DNA of 64,000 nt from contig JBMNLS010000001.1 in assembly GCA_050952935.1 (NCBI GenBank), positions 930,001-994,000 on the forward strand, in the 5' to 3' direction. Numbering within the stretch: the first letter of the stretch is position 1; each line of letters starts with the position of its first letter. The position numbers were made by a program, and so were the translations under genes. This document shows, one piece after another, positions 42,244-51,604 of this stretch. The notes below the pieces were generated by a model. That model made no database searches and was not told the origin of the DNA. It worked only from the letters and a program-made list of their open reading frames with translations. Source of the DNA: UBA6115 sp050952935 (GTDB lineage: Bacteria; Bacillota; Clostridia; Christensenellales; Aristaeellaceae).

Positions 42244-42275
42244 AGCACGACGCTTAATCAGTTAGCATGATGGCT

Positions 42276-44717
42276 TTATTTCAAGTGCCAGATCCGTTTG
42301 TTGTATTCGGCGATGGTGCGGTCAGTGGAGAAGGGGCCGGACATAGCGGTGTTGGTGATGGCCATGCGCAGCCACTTGTCCTGGTCAGCATAGTCCTGGT
42401 TCACCTGCTGATGGGTGGCGGAGTAGGAGCCAAAGTCCTTCAGCACAAAGAAGTTATCCGGGTGGCTGCCGCCGGCGCCAAAGAGCAGGTCGTGATAGAG
42501 CATCTGCAGGAGGGCCGGGTTATCCGGGAAGAGGGTGCCGTCGATCATCTGCGTCAGGGCTTTCCTGATTTCCACATTCTGCTCATAAATCTGCATGGGG
42601 GAGTAGGTGCCTTCCTTGTACAGCGCCGCCACCCGCTCAGCCTTCATGCCAAAGAGGTAGATGTTCTCCCGGCCCACGGCCTCTGAAATCTCCACATTGG
42701 CCCCATCCAGGGTGCCAATGGTGACAGCGCCGTTCATCATCAGCTTCATATTGCCGGTGCCGGAGGCTTCCTTGCCGGCGGTGGAAATCTGCTCACTCAA
42801 ATCCGCCGCCGGGATCAGCGCCTCAGCGGCCGACACATTCCAGTTTTCCACAAACAGCACGCGCAGCATTTTCTTGGTCCGTGGGTTCCTGTCAATCATG
42901 CGGGAGAGGGCCAGAATATAGCGGATGATTATTTTGGCCTTCACATAGCCCCGGCTGGCCTTGGCGCCAAAGATGAAGAGGCGGGGCTCCATGGTGAAGT
43001 TGGGGTCATCCATGATGCGGTTGTACAGCACATGGATGTGCAGGGCGTTTAACAGCTGACGCTTATACTCATGCAGGCGCTTTACCTGCACGTCAAACAT
43101 GAAGGTGGGGTCGGCGGTCATGTTCTGCCGGTGGGTCAGGAATTCGCTGAACACCTCTTTGTTCTGCCGCTTGATGCGGGCAAACTGCTCCCTAAAGGCC
43201 GCGTCGTCCCGGAAGGGCAGCAGATCCTTCAGCCGTTCGGGCTCCTTGATCCAGGCTTCGCCAATGGCTTCGGTGATCAGCGCCGACAGCCGCGGGTTGC
43301 AGGCCATCAGCCACCGCCTGTGGGTGACGCCGTTGGTGACATAGGTGATTTTTTTACCCATGATCTTGCCGTAGTCGCCAAAGGTGTCCTTTTTGATGAT
43401 TTCCCCATGCAGGCGGCTGACGCCGTTGACGGAATAGGACTGGGACACGCAGAGGTTGGCCATGTGCACCATGTCATAGGCCAGGATAGCCATGCGGGCG
43501 ATGCGATCCCACTCCCCGGGGAAGTGGTTCCACAGCTTTTCGCAAAGCCGGCGGTTCATCTCTTCCAGAATCATGTAGATGCGGGGCAGCTGGCGTTTGA
43601 CCAGATCTTCCGGCCAGCGCTCCAGCGCTTCCGACATGATGGTGTGGTTGGTGTAGGCCATGCAGCGGTTGGTGATGGTCTGCGCCTCGTCCCAGCCCAG
43701 GCCATACTCGTCCATTAGCAGCCGCATCAATTCAGGGATCGCCAGGCCCGGATGGGTATCGTTGATGTGGAAGACCGCCTTGTCGGGTAAACGGTGGAAA
43801 TCACGGCCAAAGTGACGCACAAACTCTTTAAGCGCGTATTGAAGCGTGGCGCTTACCAGGAAATAGTGCTGGCAAAGCCTGAGGGTTTTGCCCTCATAAT
43901 GGTTGTCCTCGGGGTAGAGCACCTTGGAGATGACCTCGGCCAGGTCGTTTTCCTTGGTGGCGGCGATATAGTCGCCATTGGAAAAGGCGCTCAGGTCCAG
44001 GCTGTGCTTGCTGCGGGCGCGCCAAGTTCTGAGGGAGTTGACGCGGCCGGATTCATAGCCCACCACCGGCATGTCATAGGGAACTGCCTCCACCACCCGG
44101 GGGTCAATGAGGGTGTAAGTGCTGCGGCCATTGCGGATCTCAGTGGCCACGGTGCCCTCAAAGCAGATGTCAAAGACGTTTTCCATGTCCGCCACTTCCC
44201 AGACGTTGCCGTTTTCCAGCCAGTCGTCCGGTAATTCCACCTGCTGGCCGCCCGTCAGCTTCTGGCGGAAAAGGCCGTATTCATAGCGGATGGTGCAGCC
44301 CATGGCGGGCTGATCCAGGGTGGCCAGAGAATCCAGAAAGCAGGCGGCCAGGCGGCCAAGGCCGCCGTTGCCAAGGCCCGGCTCCGGCTCCTCATAGATG
44401 ATTTCCTTCCAGGAAAGGCCAAGCTCCGTCAGCGCTTCGGTGTAGCTTTTGGTGCACAGCATGCTAAGGGCGTTATTAAACAGCATCCTGCCCAGCAAAA
44501 ACTCAATGGACATGTAGTACAGCCGCTTACCGCCGGCTTTTTCGTCTGCCTCCCGGGAGGCCACCCAGCGCTTCATGATCTGGTCTCTCAAGGTGGAGGC
44601 AATGGCGTAATAAATCTGATAAGGGGTGGCTTCTTCCAGCGTTTTGCCGTTATAGCGCTGAAGCTTGCCGAGAATGGATTGTTTGATATCATCTTTGGTG
44701 TAAGTGCAGGTTTGCAT
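42276..44717 (-). CDS. glgP: Glycogen/maltodextrin phosphorylase
   Basis: The enzyme releases glucose-1-phosphate from alpha-1,4 glucan ends. The pyridoxal-phosphate site EASGTGNMKLMMNGA (Lys near residue 655) and GLGNGGLGRLAACFLDSLA in part are diagnostic. I start at ATG 44717 after AAGGAGGG, giving 813 residues, normal for the family; an earlier ATG at 44747 precedes that site. It is divergent from addB and, with the amylase at 20 kb, supports glucan use. Confidence 0.96.
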   Translation of the reverse strand: MQTCTYTKDDIKQSILGKLQRYNGKTLEEATPYQIYYAIASTLRDQIMKRWVASREADEKAGGKRLYYMSIEFLLGRMLFNNALSMLCTKSYTEALTELGLSWKEIIYEEPEPGLGNGGLGRLAACFLDSLATLDQPAMGCTIRYEYGLFRQKLTGGQQVELPDDWLENGNVWEVADMENVFDICFEGTVATEIRNGRSTYTLIDPRVVEAVPYDMPVVGYESGRVNSLRTWRARSKHSLDLSAFSNGDYIAATKENDLAEVISKVLYPEDNHYEGKTLRLCQHYFLVSATLQYALKEFVRHFGRDFHRLPDKAVFHINDTHPGLAIPELMRLLMDEYGLGWDEAQTITNRCMAYTNHTIMSEALERWPEDLVKRQLPRIYMILEEMNRRLCEKLWNHFPGEWDRIARMAILAYDMVHMANLCVSQSYSVNGVSRLHGEIIKKDTFGDYGKIMGKKITYVTNGVTHRRWLMACNPRLSALITEAIGEAWIKEPERLKDLLPFRDDAAFREQFARIKRQNKEVFSEFLTHRQNMTADPTFMFDVQVKRLHEYKRQLLNALHIHVLYNRIMDDPNFTMEPRLFIFGAKASRGYVKAKIIIRYILALSRMIDRNPRTKKMLRVLFVENWNVSAAEALIPAADLSEQISTAGKEASGTGNMKLMMNGAVTIGTLDGANVEISEAVGRENIYLFGMKAERVAALYKEGTYSPMQIYEQNVEIRKALTQMIDGTLFPDNPALLQMLYHDLLFGAGGSHPDNFFVLKDFGSYSATHQQVNQDYADQDKWLRMAITNTAMSGPFSTDRTIAEYNKRIWHLK

Positions 44718-44745
44718 AGACCCTCCTTGTGGGTTTTTCACGCGC

Positions 44746-44774
44746 ATTATAGCATAGGGTCATTTATTGGGCAA
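44746..44774 (-). promoter_or_regulatory. glgP promoter
   Basis: On the minus strand TTGCCC (44774-44769) and TATAAT (44751-44746) are 17 bases apart, with TGC before the -10. It lies back to back with the addB promoter. Confidence 0.75.
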
Positions 44775-44799
44775 ATAATCAATCGGGCGGGCCTGGGTG

Positions 44800-44808
44800 T
44801 GCTATAAT
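44800..44808 (+). promoter_or_regulatory. addB promoter, extended -10
   Basis: TGCTATAAT is a perfect extended -10 element, 21 bases before the start codon. The -35 region has no good match, which is common for extended -10 promoters. Confidence 0.6.
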
Positions 44809-44829
44809 GTGAGCGAAGGAGAAAAGGCG

Positions 44830-47800
44830 ATGCTTGAGATTCTGGGCGGGCGCAGGGGGCTGTGGAAGGCCCTGGCGCAAGAGGTGGCCGGGGCATATCA
44901 TGAGGGGCTGGAAGCGGTGCTTCTGGTGCCGGAGCAGTATACCTTGAAGGCCGAGCGGGACATGCTGGATGCGCTGAAGGTTCCCGGTTTTTTCAGGTTG
45001 CATGTGCTGTCACCCTCCCGGTTTGAAAGCCGGGTGATTGACCGCCTGGGCCAGGGGGAGGGCAGCCGCATTGATGAGCGGGGCAAGCTCCTCACCATGG
45101 CCAGGGCCGCCCGGCGCAGCCAGGACAAGCTGACATACTACGCCGGGGTGACCGGGCAGACCGGCTTTGCCGGCAAGGTGACCGAGGCTGTGACAGAGAT
45201 CAAGGCGGCGGGAATCAGCCCGGAACAGCTGGCGGAGGCAGGCGAAGGGCCAGGGAAGCTAACTGACCTGGCGCTGCTGTACGCTGAATATGAGCGCTTG
45301 CTGGCGGGCCGATCCGTTGACCATGAGGATATCCAGCGGGATGTGCTGGCGCGCTTTGGGGCAAGCGACCTGTTTCAGGGCGCCGCCTTTTTTGTGTATG
45401 GCTTTGACCTGCTGACAGAGCCCCTCATCCGGCTGATCGCCGCCTGCGCTGCCCGGGCTTCCCGGATGCTGGTGGCGCTGGTGATGGATAAGCCGGAGGC
45501 GTCGGACGGGGACGCCTTTATGCCGGTGCGGCGCAGCCTGATGCATCTGGTTCAGGCGCTGGAAGAGGCGGGCATCCCCCATCAAAGCGCCTGGCTGGAG
45601 GATGATCATCATTTGCCCGCTGATTTGTCGCACCTGGAGCGCCATTTGCTCTCTCCGGGCCGGGTGCCTTTTGCCGGGCGGCCGGAGCACATCAGCCTTT
45701 ATGCGGCGCGCACGCCCTATGCGGAGGTGCGCTGGGTGGCCCAGCGCATCCTGATGGCATTGCGGGGCGGCATGCCGGCTGAGGAGATCGTGGTGGTGCT
45801 GGCGGATCCCGCAGGCTACGGGAGGCTGTTGCCCGGTGTATTCCAGGATTATCGCATTCCCCACTACCTGGCGGAAAAGGAGCCCATCCTGGGCCACAGC
45901 CTGGTGCGCTGCCTGATCAGCGCCCTTGAATGCATCAAGGCCGGCGCCTGGCAGCAGGAGGATGTGTTTGACTACATCAAGTCGCCCTTTTCCCCGCTCA
46001 GCCGGGAGGAAGCCTGGGCGCTGGAGAACTATGCCCTGGCCTGGGGCATCCATGGTAAACGGTGGACCCGCCCCTTCACCCGGGAGGATGAGGCGGAGGC
46101 GTTGGAGCCCATTCGGGCACGTGCCATCGGCCCTGTGGACAGCCTCCGCGCCCGCCTTGCCGCCGCCCGCAGCGCCGCCCAGTCTTTGGAGGCGGTGATC
46201 GGCTTTCTGGAGGAGATCGCGGCCTATGAGCAGGTGGTGGCGCTGGAGAAAACCCTGCTGGAAAAGGGAATGCAGGCGGAGGCGGTGCGCACCCGCCAGG
46301 TGTGGGACAAGCTGTGCGGGCTGTTTGAGCAGATGGATGAGCTGCTGGGGGAGGAGCGCATCCCCATGAACCAGTTTCCCATGTGGCTGAAGGCGGCGCT
46401 GTCCATGACGGAGCTTTCCGCCCTGCCGCCCCAGGAGGACTGTGTGCAGGTGGGCGGCCTGGGGCAGCTGCTGCCAGGCAGCCCCCGGATGGTGTTTGTG
46501 CTGGGGCTTAACAGCGGTGTTCTTAGCCTGGGGGAGGAAACCCTGGTGAATGACGCAGAGCGGGAAGTGCTTGAAAAAACATTCAGGGTGCGCATGGATT
46601 TGCCCCAGGGGGATAAGGAGGGCATGCGCCAGCTGGATCTGTGGAAGACGCTCAGCGCCGCCAGGGACAGCCTGCATATGAGTTACGCGCTCTCGGATGA
46701 GGAGGGGAAGGCTTTGTCTCCACTAAGCCAACTATCCCACATCCGGGGGCTTTTTCCCGGGCTGGTGGAGGAGGGGGGCGCTGTGGGCAGCCTGCGGGAA
46801 ACCCGGCCCCTGGCCCCGGTACCGGCGCTGGATGAGCTGGCGGGGCTATTGAAAGAAGGCGAGCTGCCGGAGGCCTGGCAGGAGGCCTGGGCCTGGCTTG
46901 CCCAGGAAGAGGAATATGCCACCTTGGCCCGGGCGCTCCCTGACGCCATCCAAGGGGACGCGCCCCGGAAGCGTTTGGATGAGGCGGATGCCCGGGCCCT
47001 GTTCATGGCGGACACGGTGTCGGTTTCCCGGCTGGAGACCTACGCTTCCTGTCCCTTCATGCATTTTGTGACCTATGGCTTAAGGCCCCAGGAGCGGCGG
47101 GAGTGGGCGGTACAGCCCGCAGACTATGGCAGCTTTTGCCACCGGGCCATGGAAGGTTTTGGCAAAAGGGCGGCGGAAAACCCCGCCTGGCCCCGGATCG
47201 CTGACAGCCAGGTGGATGCCCTGATGGAGGAGACCTTAGCTCCCCTGACTGAGGACTGGGAGCAGACCCCCTTTTCCGACACGCCCCGGGCCCGGCACAT
47301 GTCAGAAAACTATGTCAATGTGTGCCGCCACATGGCCCGGGTGATGACGGAGGCGGCCCGGGTGTCCGCCTTTGAACCGGCGGGGTTTGAGCTGCGTTTT
47401 GGCAGCGGGGGGCAGTTGCCCCCGGTGGTGTTGGATTTGCCGGGCGGCGGCAGCCTGAAATTAAAGGGCGTGATCGACCGGGCTGACATGGCCCACCATC
47501 AGGGGCAGCGCTACCTGCGGGTGATCGACTATAAAACCGGGCGCAACGCCCTGGACGCCGCGGAGGTGGAGGCGGGCAGCCAGCTGGCGCTGCTGATGTA
47601 TCTGTTTGCCGCCCGGGCAAACCGGGCTGATCTTCTGCCCGCAGGGGCTTTCTACCAGCTGCTGGATGATCCGCTGGTGCGGGCGGACAATGCCGACGCG
47701 GCGCAAAAAGAAGCGCTCAAGGCGCTTCGCTTAAGCGGCGTCATGCTGTCAGACAGCGCCGTGATCCGCCTGATGGATGAGGCGGAACCGCCCTATTCCC

Positions 47801-48078
47801 TGATGAAGCTGACCAAGAAAGACGGCCAGCCCATGGACAAGGATTTTCTGCTGAGCCTGGAGGGCATGGAGCGGCTGATCTCCCTGGCCGCCGACACCGC
47901 GGCCCGGCTGGCCTGGGAAATCACCTCCGGCGTTATCGACCGTTCTCCCCTGGTGAACGCCCGCCGCCGCGCCGCCTGCGCCTTTTGTCGTTATCAGGGC
48001 ATTTGCCGCCTGGACAACCTGCATACGGAGAAGGCGAAACGCATTCTGACAAAAAGGAAATTTGCGGACCTGGTGTAA
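44830..48078 (+). CDS. addB: ATP-dependent nuclease subunit B (AddB), without a clear Walker A
   Basis: AddB works with AddA in double-strand break repair. The C-terminal nuclease motif shows KGVIDRADM and RVIDYKTG (about residues 878-905). Four Cys for the FeS cluster are present: one in ASCPFMHF near residue 740 and CAFCRYQGIC near residues 1049-1058. The N-terminus, where the family usually has GxxGxGKT, reads LGGRRGLWKALA, so the ATP site looks degenerate. Length is 1082. The start ATG follows AAGGAGAAAA. No addA is next to it. Confidence 0.88.
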   Translation: MLEILGGRRGLWKALAQEVAGAYHEGLEAVLLVPEQYTLKAERDMLDALKVPGFFRLHVLSPSRFESRVIDRLGQGEGSRIDERGKLLTMARAARRSQDKLTYYAGVTGQTGFAGKVTEAVTEIKAAGISPEQLAEAGEGPGKLTDLALLYAEYERLLAGRSVDHEDIQRDVLARFGASDLFQGAAFFVYGFDLLTEPLIRLIAACAARASRMLVALVMDKPEASDGDAFMPVRRSLMHLVQALEEAGIPHQSAWLEDDHHLPADLSHLERHLLSPGRVPFAGRPEHISLYAARTPYAEVRWVAQRILMALRGGMPAEEIVVVLADPAGYGRLLPGVFQDYRIPHYLAEKEPILGHSLVRCLISALECIKAGAWQQEDVFDYIKSPFSPLSREEAWALENYALAWGIHGKRWTRPFTREDEAEALEPIRARAIGPVDSLRARLAAARSAAQSLEAVIGFLEEIAAYEQVVALEKTLLEKGMQAEAVRTRQVWDKLCGLFEQMDELLGEERIPMNQFPMWLKAALSMTELSALPPQEDCVQVGGLGQLLPGSPRMVFVLGLNSGVLSLGEETLVNDAEREVLEKTFRVRMDLPQGDKEGMRQLDLWKTLSAARDSLHMSYALSDEEGKALSPLSQLSHIRGLFPGLVEEGGAVGSLRETRPLAPVPALDELAGLLKEGELPEAWQEAWAWLAQEEEYATLARALPDAIQGDAPRKRLDEADARALFMADTVSVSRLETYASCPFMHFVTYGLRPQERREWAVQPADYGSFCHRAMEGFGKRAAENPAWPRIADSQVDALMEETLAPLTEDWEQTPFSDTPRARHMSENYVNVCRHMARVMTEAARVSAFEPAGFELRFGSGGQLPPVVLDLPGGGSLKLKGVIDRADMAHHQGQRYLRVIDYKTGRNALDAAEVEAGSQLALLMYLFAARANRADLLPAGAFYQLLDDPLVRADNADAAQKEALKALRLSGVMLSDSAVIRLMDEAEPPYSLMKLTKKDGQPMDKDFLLSLEGMERLISLAADTAARLAWEITSGVIDRSPLVNARRRAACAFCRYQGICRLDNLHTEKAKRILTKRKFADLV

Positions 48079-48088
48079 TTTCCCTTAT

Positions 48089-48565
48089 TTAAGGTGTTTG
48101 ATTTTTCGGGGCGCTTAGCACTGTCATGCTGTCAGCTTTCAGGCTGATGTATTCCTGGTCGGAGACGGTAGCCATTTTGAACACGCCGGTGAGCTCCACC
48201 TCGCTGTATTCAGGCGGGAAATCATCCGGGTAGCGGTAGCCCTCCAGGAAGAACTCCACGCCAACCTCACAGCAGCCGGCAACGTCGGCTACCACCAGGA
48301 AGTGATAGACCAGGCCTTCCCGGGTGGGGTCCGGAATGGGCACATAGGTGCCTTTTACCCGCACGGTGGTTCCCACATATTCTTTGGGGTTGTTGACCAC
48401 GTTGAACATTTGGGCATAAGCCATGGTGTCGCTGAGCCCGGCAAAGTCCATTTGCACCACATCGCTTTCAGGCGGGGCGCTTTGAGCGGCGGTTTTTTCA
48501 GCGGGCGCGCAGGCGCCAAGAAACAGCGTGAGCATCAGCAGCATCAGCAGCAGGCTTTTTTTCAT
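48089..48565 (-). CDS. Lipoprotein of unknown function, last gene of the zinc operon
   Basis: A signal peptide ends in the lipobox LGAC (Cys at residue 19), so the protein is lipid-anchored outside the membrane. The mature part of about 140 residues resembles an OB-fold-like domain (VRVKGTYVPIPDP, VELTGVFKMA). Two adjacent Cys, DVAGCCEVG, could bind metal. It starts inside the znuB stop (ATGA), so it is translated with the transporter genes. I infer a role in metal uptake from the context only. Confidence 0.75.
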   Translation of the reverse strand: MKKSLLLMLLMLTLFLGACAPAEKTAAQSAPPESDVVQMDFAGLSDTMAYAQMFNVVNNPKEYVGTTVRVKGTYVPIPDPTREGLVYHFLVVADVAGCCEVGVEFFLEGYRYPDDFPPEYSEVELTGVFKMATVSDQEYISLKADSMTVLSAPKNQTP

Positions 48566-49416
48566 TTGCGGGTCCTCCCCGTGATAAACCCAGTGAGGCT
48601 GAAGATGAGAAAGGCGGCGATATAAACCACCACGATGGTGGCGCCCACCGGCGTTCCTGAGAGGATGGACAGCACAATGCCCAGCGCCGCGCAGAACACC
48701 GACAGCAGGGCCGAGGCGATCACGACGGATTTGAAGCTTTTCAGCACCCGCATGACGCTCAGCGCCGGGAAGATGATGAGGGCGCTGGTTAAAAGCGAGC
48801 CCACCAGGTCCATGGCCAGCACCACCACCGTGGCCACGATGAGGGCGATCAAAAGGTTGTAAAACCGGGTATTGAGCCCCGTGGCCAGGGCAAAGTTTTC
48901 ATCAAAGGTGATGGCGAAGATGCGGTTGTAAAAGATGACGAACACAGCCACCACCGCGAGGGATAGCCCGATGCTCAGCCACACCTTGGCGGGGGTGAGG
49001 GTGAGGATGGAGGTGGAGCCAAAAAGCGTGGTGCATACATCCCCTGAGATGTTGGAGGAGGAGGGGGAGAGGTTCAGCAGCAGGTAGCCGATGGCCATGG
49101 CGGAGACCGACATCATGGCAATCGCCGCGTCCCCCTTGATTTTCGCGTTCTGTCCGTTCCACAGGAGAATCACCGCGCATGCCATGGTGAGGGGCAGCAC
49201 CAGCACCGTCTGGTTGGTCAGCCGGAGGGCCGTGGCTACCGACATGGCACCAAAGGCCACATGGGCCAGGCCATCGCCGATGTGGGAATAGCGCTTGAGC
49301 ACCAGCACCACGCCTAAAAGGGAGGAACTCAGCGCCACCACAACCCCCACGATCAACGCATAGCGCACAAAGGGGAAGGTGAAGTAATAGCTGAGGGTTT
49401 CAAGAATGCTGTTCAT
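48562..49416 (-). CDS. znuB: Zinc/metal ABC transporter permease
   Basis: This is the membrane channel of an ABC-3 family metal importer (ZnuB/AdcB type). It has 284 residues and about eight hydrophobic segments, with the family pattern RYSHIGDGLAHVAFGAMSVA in part and GSLLTSALIIFPALS. It overlaps the ATPase gene upstream and the lipoprotein gene downstream by 4 bases each. The zinc specificity is inferred from the His-rich binding protein and the Fur-type regulator. Confidence 0.92.
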   Translation of the reverse strand: MNSILETLSYYFTFPFVRYALIVGVVVALSSSLLGVVLVLKRYSHIGDGLAHVAFGAMSVATALRLTNQTVLVLPLTMACAVILLWNGQNAKIKGDAAIAMMSVSAMAIGYLLLNLSPSSSNISGDVCTTLFGSTSILTLTPAKVWLSIGLSLAVVAVFVIFYNRIFAITFDENFALATGLNTRFYNLLIALIVATVVVLAMDLVGSLLTSALIIFPALSVMRVLKSFKSVVIASALLSVFCAALGIVLSILSGTPVGATIVVVYIAAFLIFSLTGFITGRTRK

Positions 49417-50123
49417 GCTTCTACCGCCTTCCGGTTCAGATAGGCGCGGCCGATGTTGGATTTTTCGTATTCCCGGGCTGTGCCCCAGAAAAGAGGCCTA
49501 TCGCCCAGGTGAAGGATGTGGGAGGCGTCGCGGAGGGCGGACTCAATGTCATGGGACACCATGATGATGGTGAGGCCTGACTGGTTAAGCTCTTTGATCA
49601 GCCGGTACATTTCTTCGGTGATTTGCGGGTCAAGGCCTGAAGCGGGCTCATCCAGCACCAGCATTTTGTCTGTGGCGCACAGCGCCCGGGCCAGCAGCAC
49701 CCGGTGCTGCTGGCCGCCGGAAAGCTCGGCGAAGCTGCGCCGGGCCAGGTTGTCCACCTGCAATCGACGCATGTTGTCGACGACCCGCTTATGCTGGTCG
49801 GGGCCATAGAAGGGGCGCTTGCCAAGGCGGTTTAGGCAGCCGCTGGTCACGATTTCCCGGACGGATGCCGGGAAATCGCGCTGCGCCGCGGTTTGCTGGG
49901 GCAGGTAGCCAATGCTCCCCCGATTAAGGCCGTCGCCCAGGGCGACCTTGCCCGCCATCGGGGGCTTCAGGTTCAGGATGGCTTTGATGAGTGTGCTTTT
50001 GCCGGAGCCGTTTTCACCCACGATGCATAGATAATCCCCCGTGTCAACGGAAAAGCTGACATCGGATGAGACAATCCTGCCCTCGTAGCCCAGGCTGAGG
50101 TGGTCACAGATAAGCTGAGGCAT
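49413..50123 (-). CDS. znuC: Zinc/metal ABC transporter ATP-binding protein
   Basis: The ATPase of the importer has Walker A GENGSGKST near residue 36, signature LSGGQQHRVLLARAL, and Walker B MLVLDEPASGLD. Length 236 is normal. GGAAGTTCC lies before the ATG, a fair ribosome binding site. It lies 19 bases after the binding-protein gene and overlaps the permease gene by 4 bases. Confidence 0.93.
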   Translation of the reverse strand: MPQLICDHLSLGYEGRIVSSDVSFSVDTGDYLCIVGENGSGKSTLIKAILNLKPPMAGKVALGDGLNRGSIGYLPQQTAAQRDFPASVREIVTSGCLNRLGKRPFYGPDQHKRVVDNMRRLQVDNLARRSFAELSGGQQHRVLLARALCATDKMLVLDEPASGLDPQITEEMYRLIKELNQSGLTIIMVSHDIESALRDASHILHLGDRPLFWGTAREYEKSNIGRAYLNRKAVEA

Positions 50124-50142
50124 GGAACTTCCTTTTCCTTCT

Positions 50143-51258
50143 TTAGTTCAGGGCGGTTTTGAGCGCTTGGAGGTTGTGCTCCATGATGCTTAGGTAGGTA
50201 ACGCCCCTTTTCAGGGCGGCCTGATCCACAGACTGCATGGAATCAAACACCACCACGGCCTGGTCTTTCGCTTTGGTGTTGTTGACGATGGTTGAGGCCA
50301 GGGTTTTATCAGCCCCCTCCAGCACAAGGACATTTTTCAGCCCCAGTTCATCCACTTTGCCGGAAAGAAAGGTGACCGTCTCAAAGCTGGCTTCGGTTTC
50401 GGCGGAGCAGCCGGAAAAGGCGGCGAAATACTGGAGGCCATAGTCGTCCATCAGATAGCGGAAGGGAAAGCGGTCGGCAAAGAGCAGGGTTTTCACCGTG
50501 GCGCCGTCCACCGCGGCCTGGAAAGCCTCATCCAGCGCCTTCAATTTTTCAATATAAATGGCGGCGTTTGCCTGGTAACTGGCGGCGTGTTCAGGGTCCA
50601 GCCGGCTCAGGGCATCCGTCAGCACCGGGATGAGTGCCTGGGCATTGCGCAGGGACAGCCAGATGTGTTCGTCTTCATGGGCATGCTCGTGCCCCTCGTG
50701 TTTGTCATGGCCATGTTCTTCTTCATGGTCGTGGGCGTCCTCATGCTCATGCTCATGCTCTTCTTCGTGATCATGGGCATTTTCATGTTCTTTTTCGTGG
50801 CCCTGCTCTTCCTCATGGCCATGGTCATGCTCATCATGATCATGGGCATGGGCGGTTTCCTGCATGCCTTCGATGGTGACATCGGCTTTCACCGCGTCAC
50901 CCAGCGCCTGCATGAGGTTGACAGCCACCATTTCCCTGTTCACGGCCTGGGACAGGGCATCGTCCACCCATTTGTCAGAGGGCCCGCCGATGTATACAAA
51001 AAGATCGGCGGAGGACACCTTCATGATGTCCCGGGCGGAGGGCTGAAAATTGTGCAGGTCGACGCCGGAGTCCTGCAGCAGGGTGAGCTCTACTTCGTTC
51101 ATCCGCTCACCCAAGATGTTGCGCAGCCAGTCATACTGGGGGAACACCGTGGCAACAAGGCGCAGCTTGCGGCTTTCCGAATGGGACAGGGGGCTAAGCC
51201 CCAGGACAAGGCTCAATGACAGCGCAAAAACCAGCGCTTTTTTCATGGTATTTTTCAT
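50143..51258 (-). CDS. znuA: Zinc-binding solute-binding protein with His-rich loop
   Basis: ZnuA/AdcA-type proteins capture zinc outside the membrane and hand it to the permease. A signal peptide (VFALSLSLVLGLSPLSHS) starts the protein. A very long His/Asp/Glu-rich loop of about 65 residues (from about 136 to 200) is present, typical of zinc-binding members. Ligand residues of the family, such as HNFQPSARD, are seen. No lipobox Cys follows the signal peptide, which is unusual for a one-membrane bacterium. The first ATG is 12 bases from GGGAGG. Confidence 0.92.
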   Translation of the reverse strand: MKNTMKKALVFALSLSLVLGLSPLSHSESRKLRLVATVFPQYDWLRNILGERMNEVELTLLQDSGVDLHNFQPSARDIMKVSSADLFVYIGGPSDKWVDDALSQAVNREMVAVNLMQALGDAVKADVTIEGMQETAHAHDHDEHDHGHEEEQGHEKEHENAHDHEEEHEHEHEDAHDHEEEHGHDKHEGHEHAHEDEHIWLSLRNAQALIPVLTDALSRLDPEHAASYQANAAIYIEKLKALDEAFQAAVDGATVKTLLFADRFPFRYLMDDYGLQYFAAFSGCSAETEASFETVTFLSGKVDELGLKNVLVLEGADKTLASTIVNNTKAKDQAVVVFDSMQSVDQAALKRGVTYLSIMEHNLQALKTALN

Positions 51259-51313
51259 TTTATGTTTATTCCTCCCGTGTAATGTTGGGGTGGGGTGATA
51301 CGGTCGGGAGGGT

Positions 51314-51604
51314 TCAACTCGTGATTTTCACCTTCAAGGTCACCGGGGTGATGCCCTGACGGGGAACAGCGGATGGAGCGCCCAACGACAGGGAGAGCAG
51401 CAGGGCGGACAGCATCAACCCAACGGACAGATAGCTGATGGCCGTCCGCTTCAGCAGGGAAAACCATCCATCCATCACCCGGCATATGGCGCAGTCATGA
51501 TGGGGATGATGCCCATGGTGGGCCGTGTGACTGGCGAAAAGCAGCAGCATCAGCCCCAGCAAGGAGATGATCAGCAGCGTTGTTAGGCGGCGGTTTCTGG
51601 CCAT
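51314..51604 (-). CDS. Small membrane protein with His/Cys cluster
   Basis: This 96-residue protein has two membrane segments (about residues 8-26 and 56-76). Just after the first comes HTAHHGHHPHHDCAICRVM, a cluster of seven His and two Cys suited to bind zinc or another metal. It lies between the regulator and the binding protein in the same operon. The start ATG at 51604 overlaps the regulator's stop. I recognise no family. A role in metal handling at the outer face is an inference. Confidence 0.7.
   Translation of the reverse strand: MARNRRLTTLLIISLLGLMLLLFASHTAHHGHHPHHDCAICRVMDGWFSLLKRTAISYLSVGLMLSALLLSLSLGAPSAVPRQGITPVTLKVKITS

Noticed and set aside
50587..51219. Hydrophobic frame opposite znuA
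   Set aside because: It is the shadow of the His/Glu-rich loop, which reads as Met/Val/Phe on the reverse strand.
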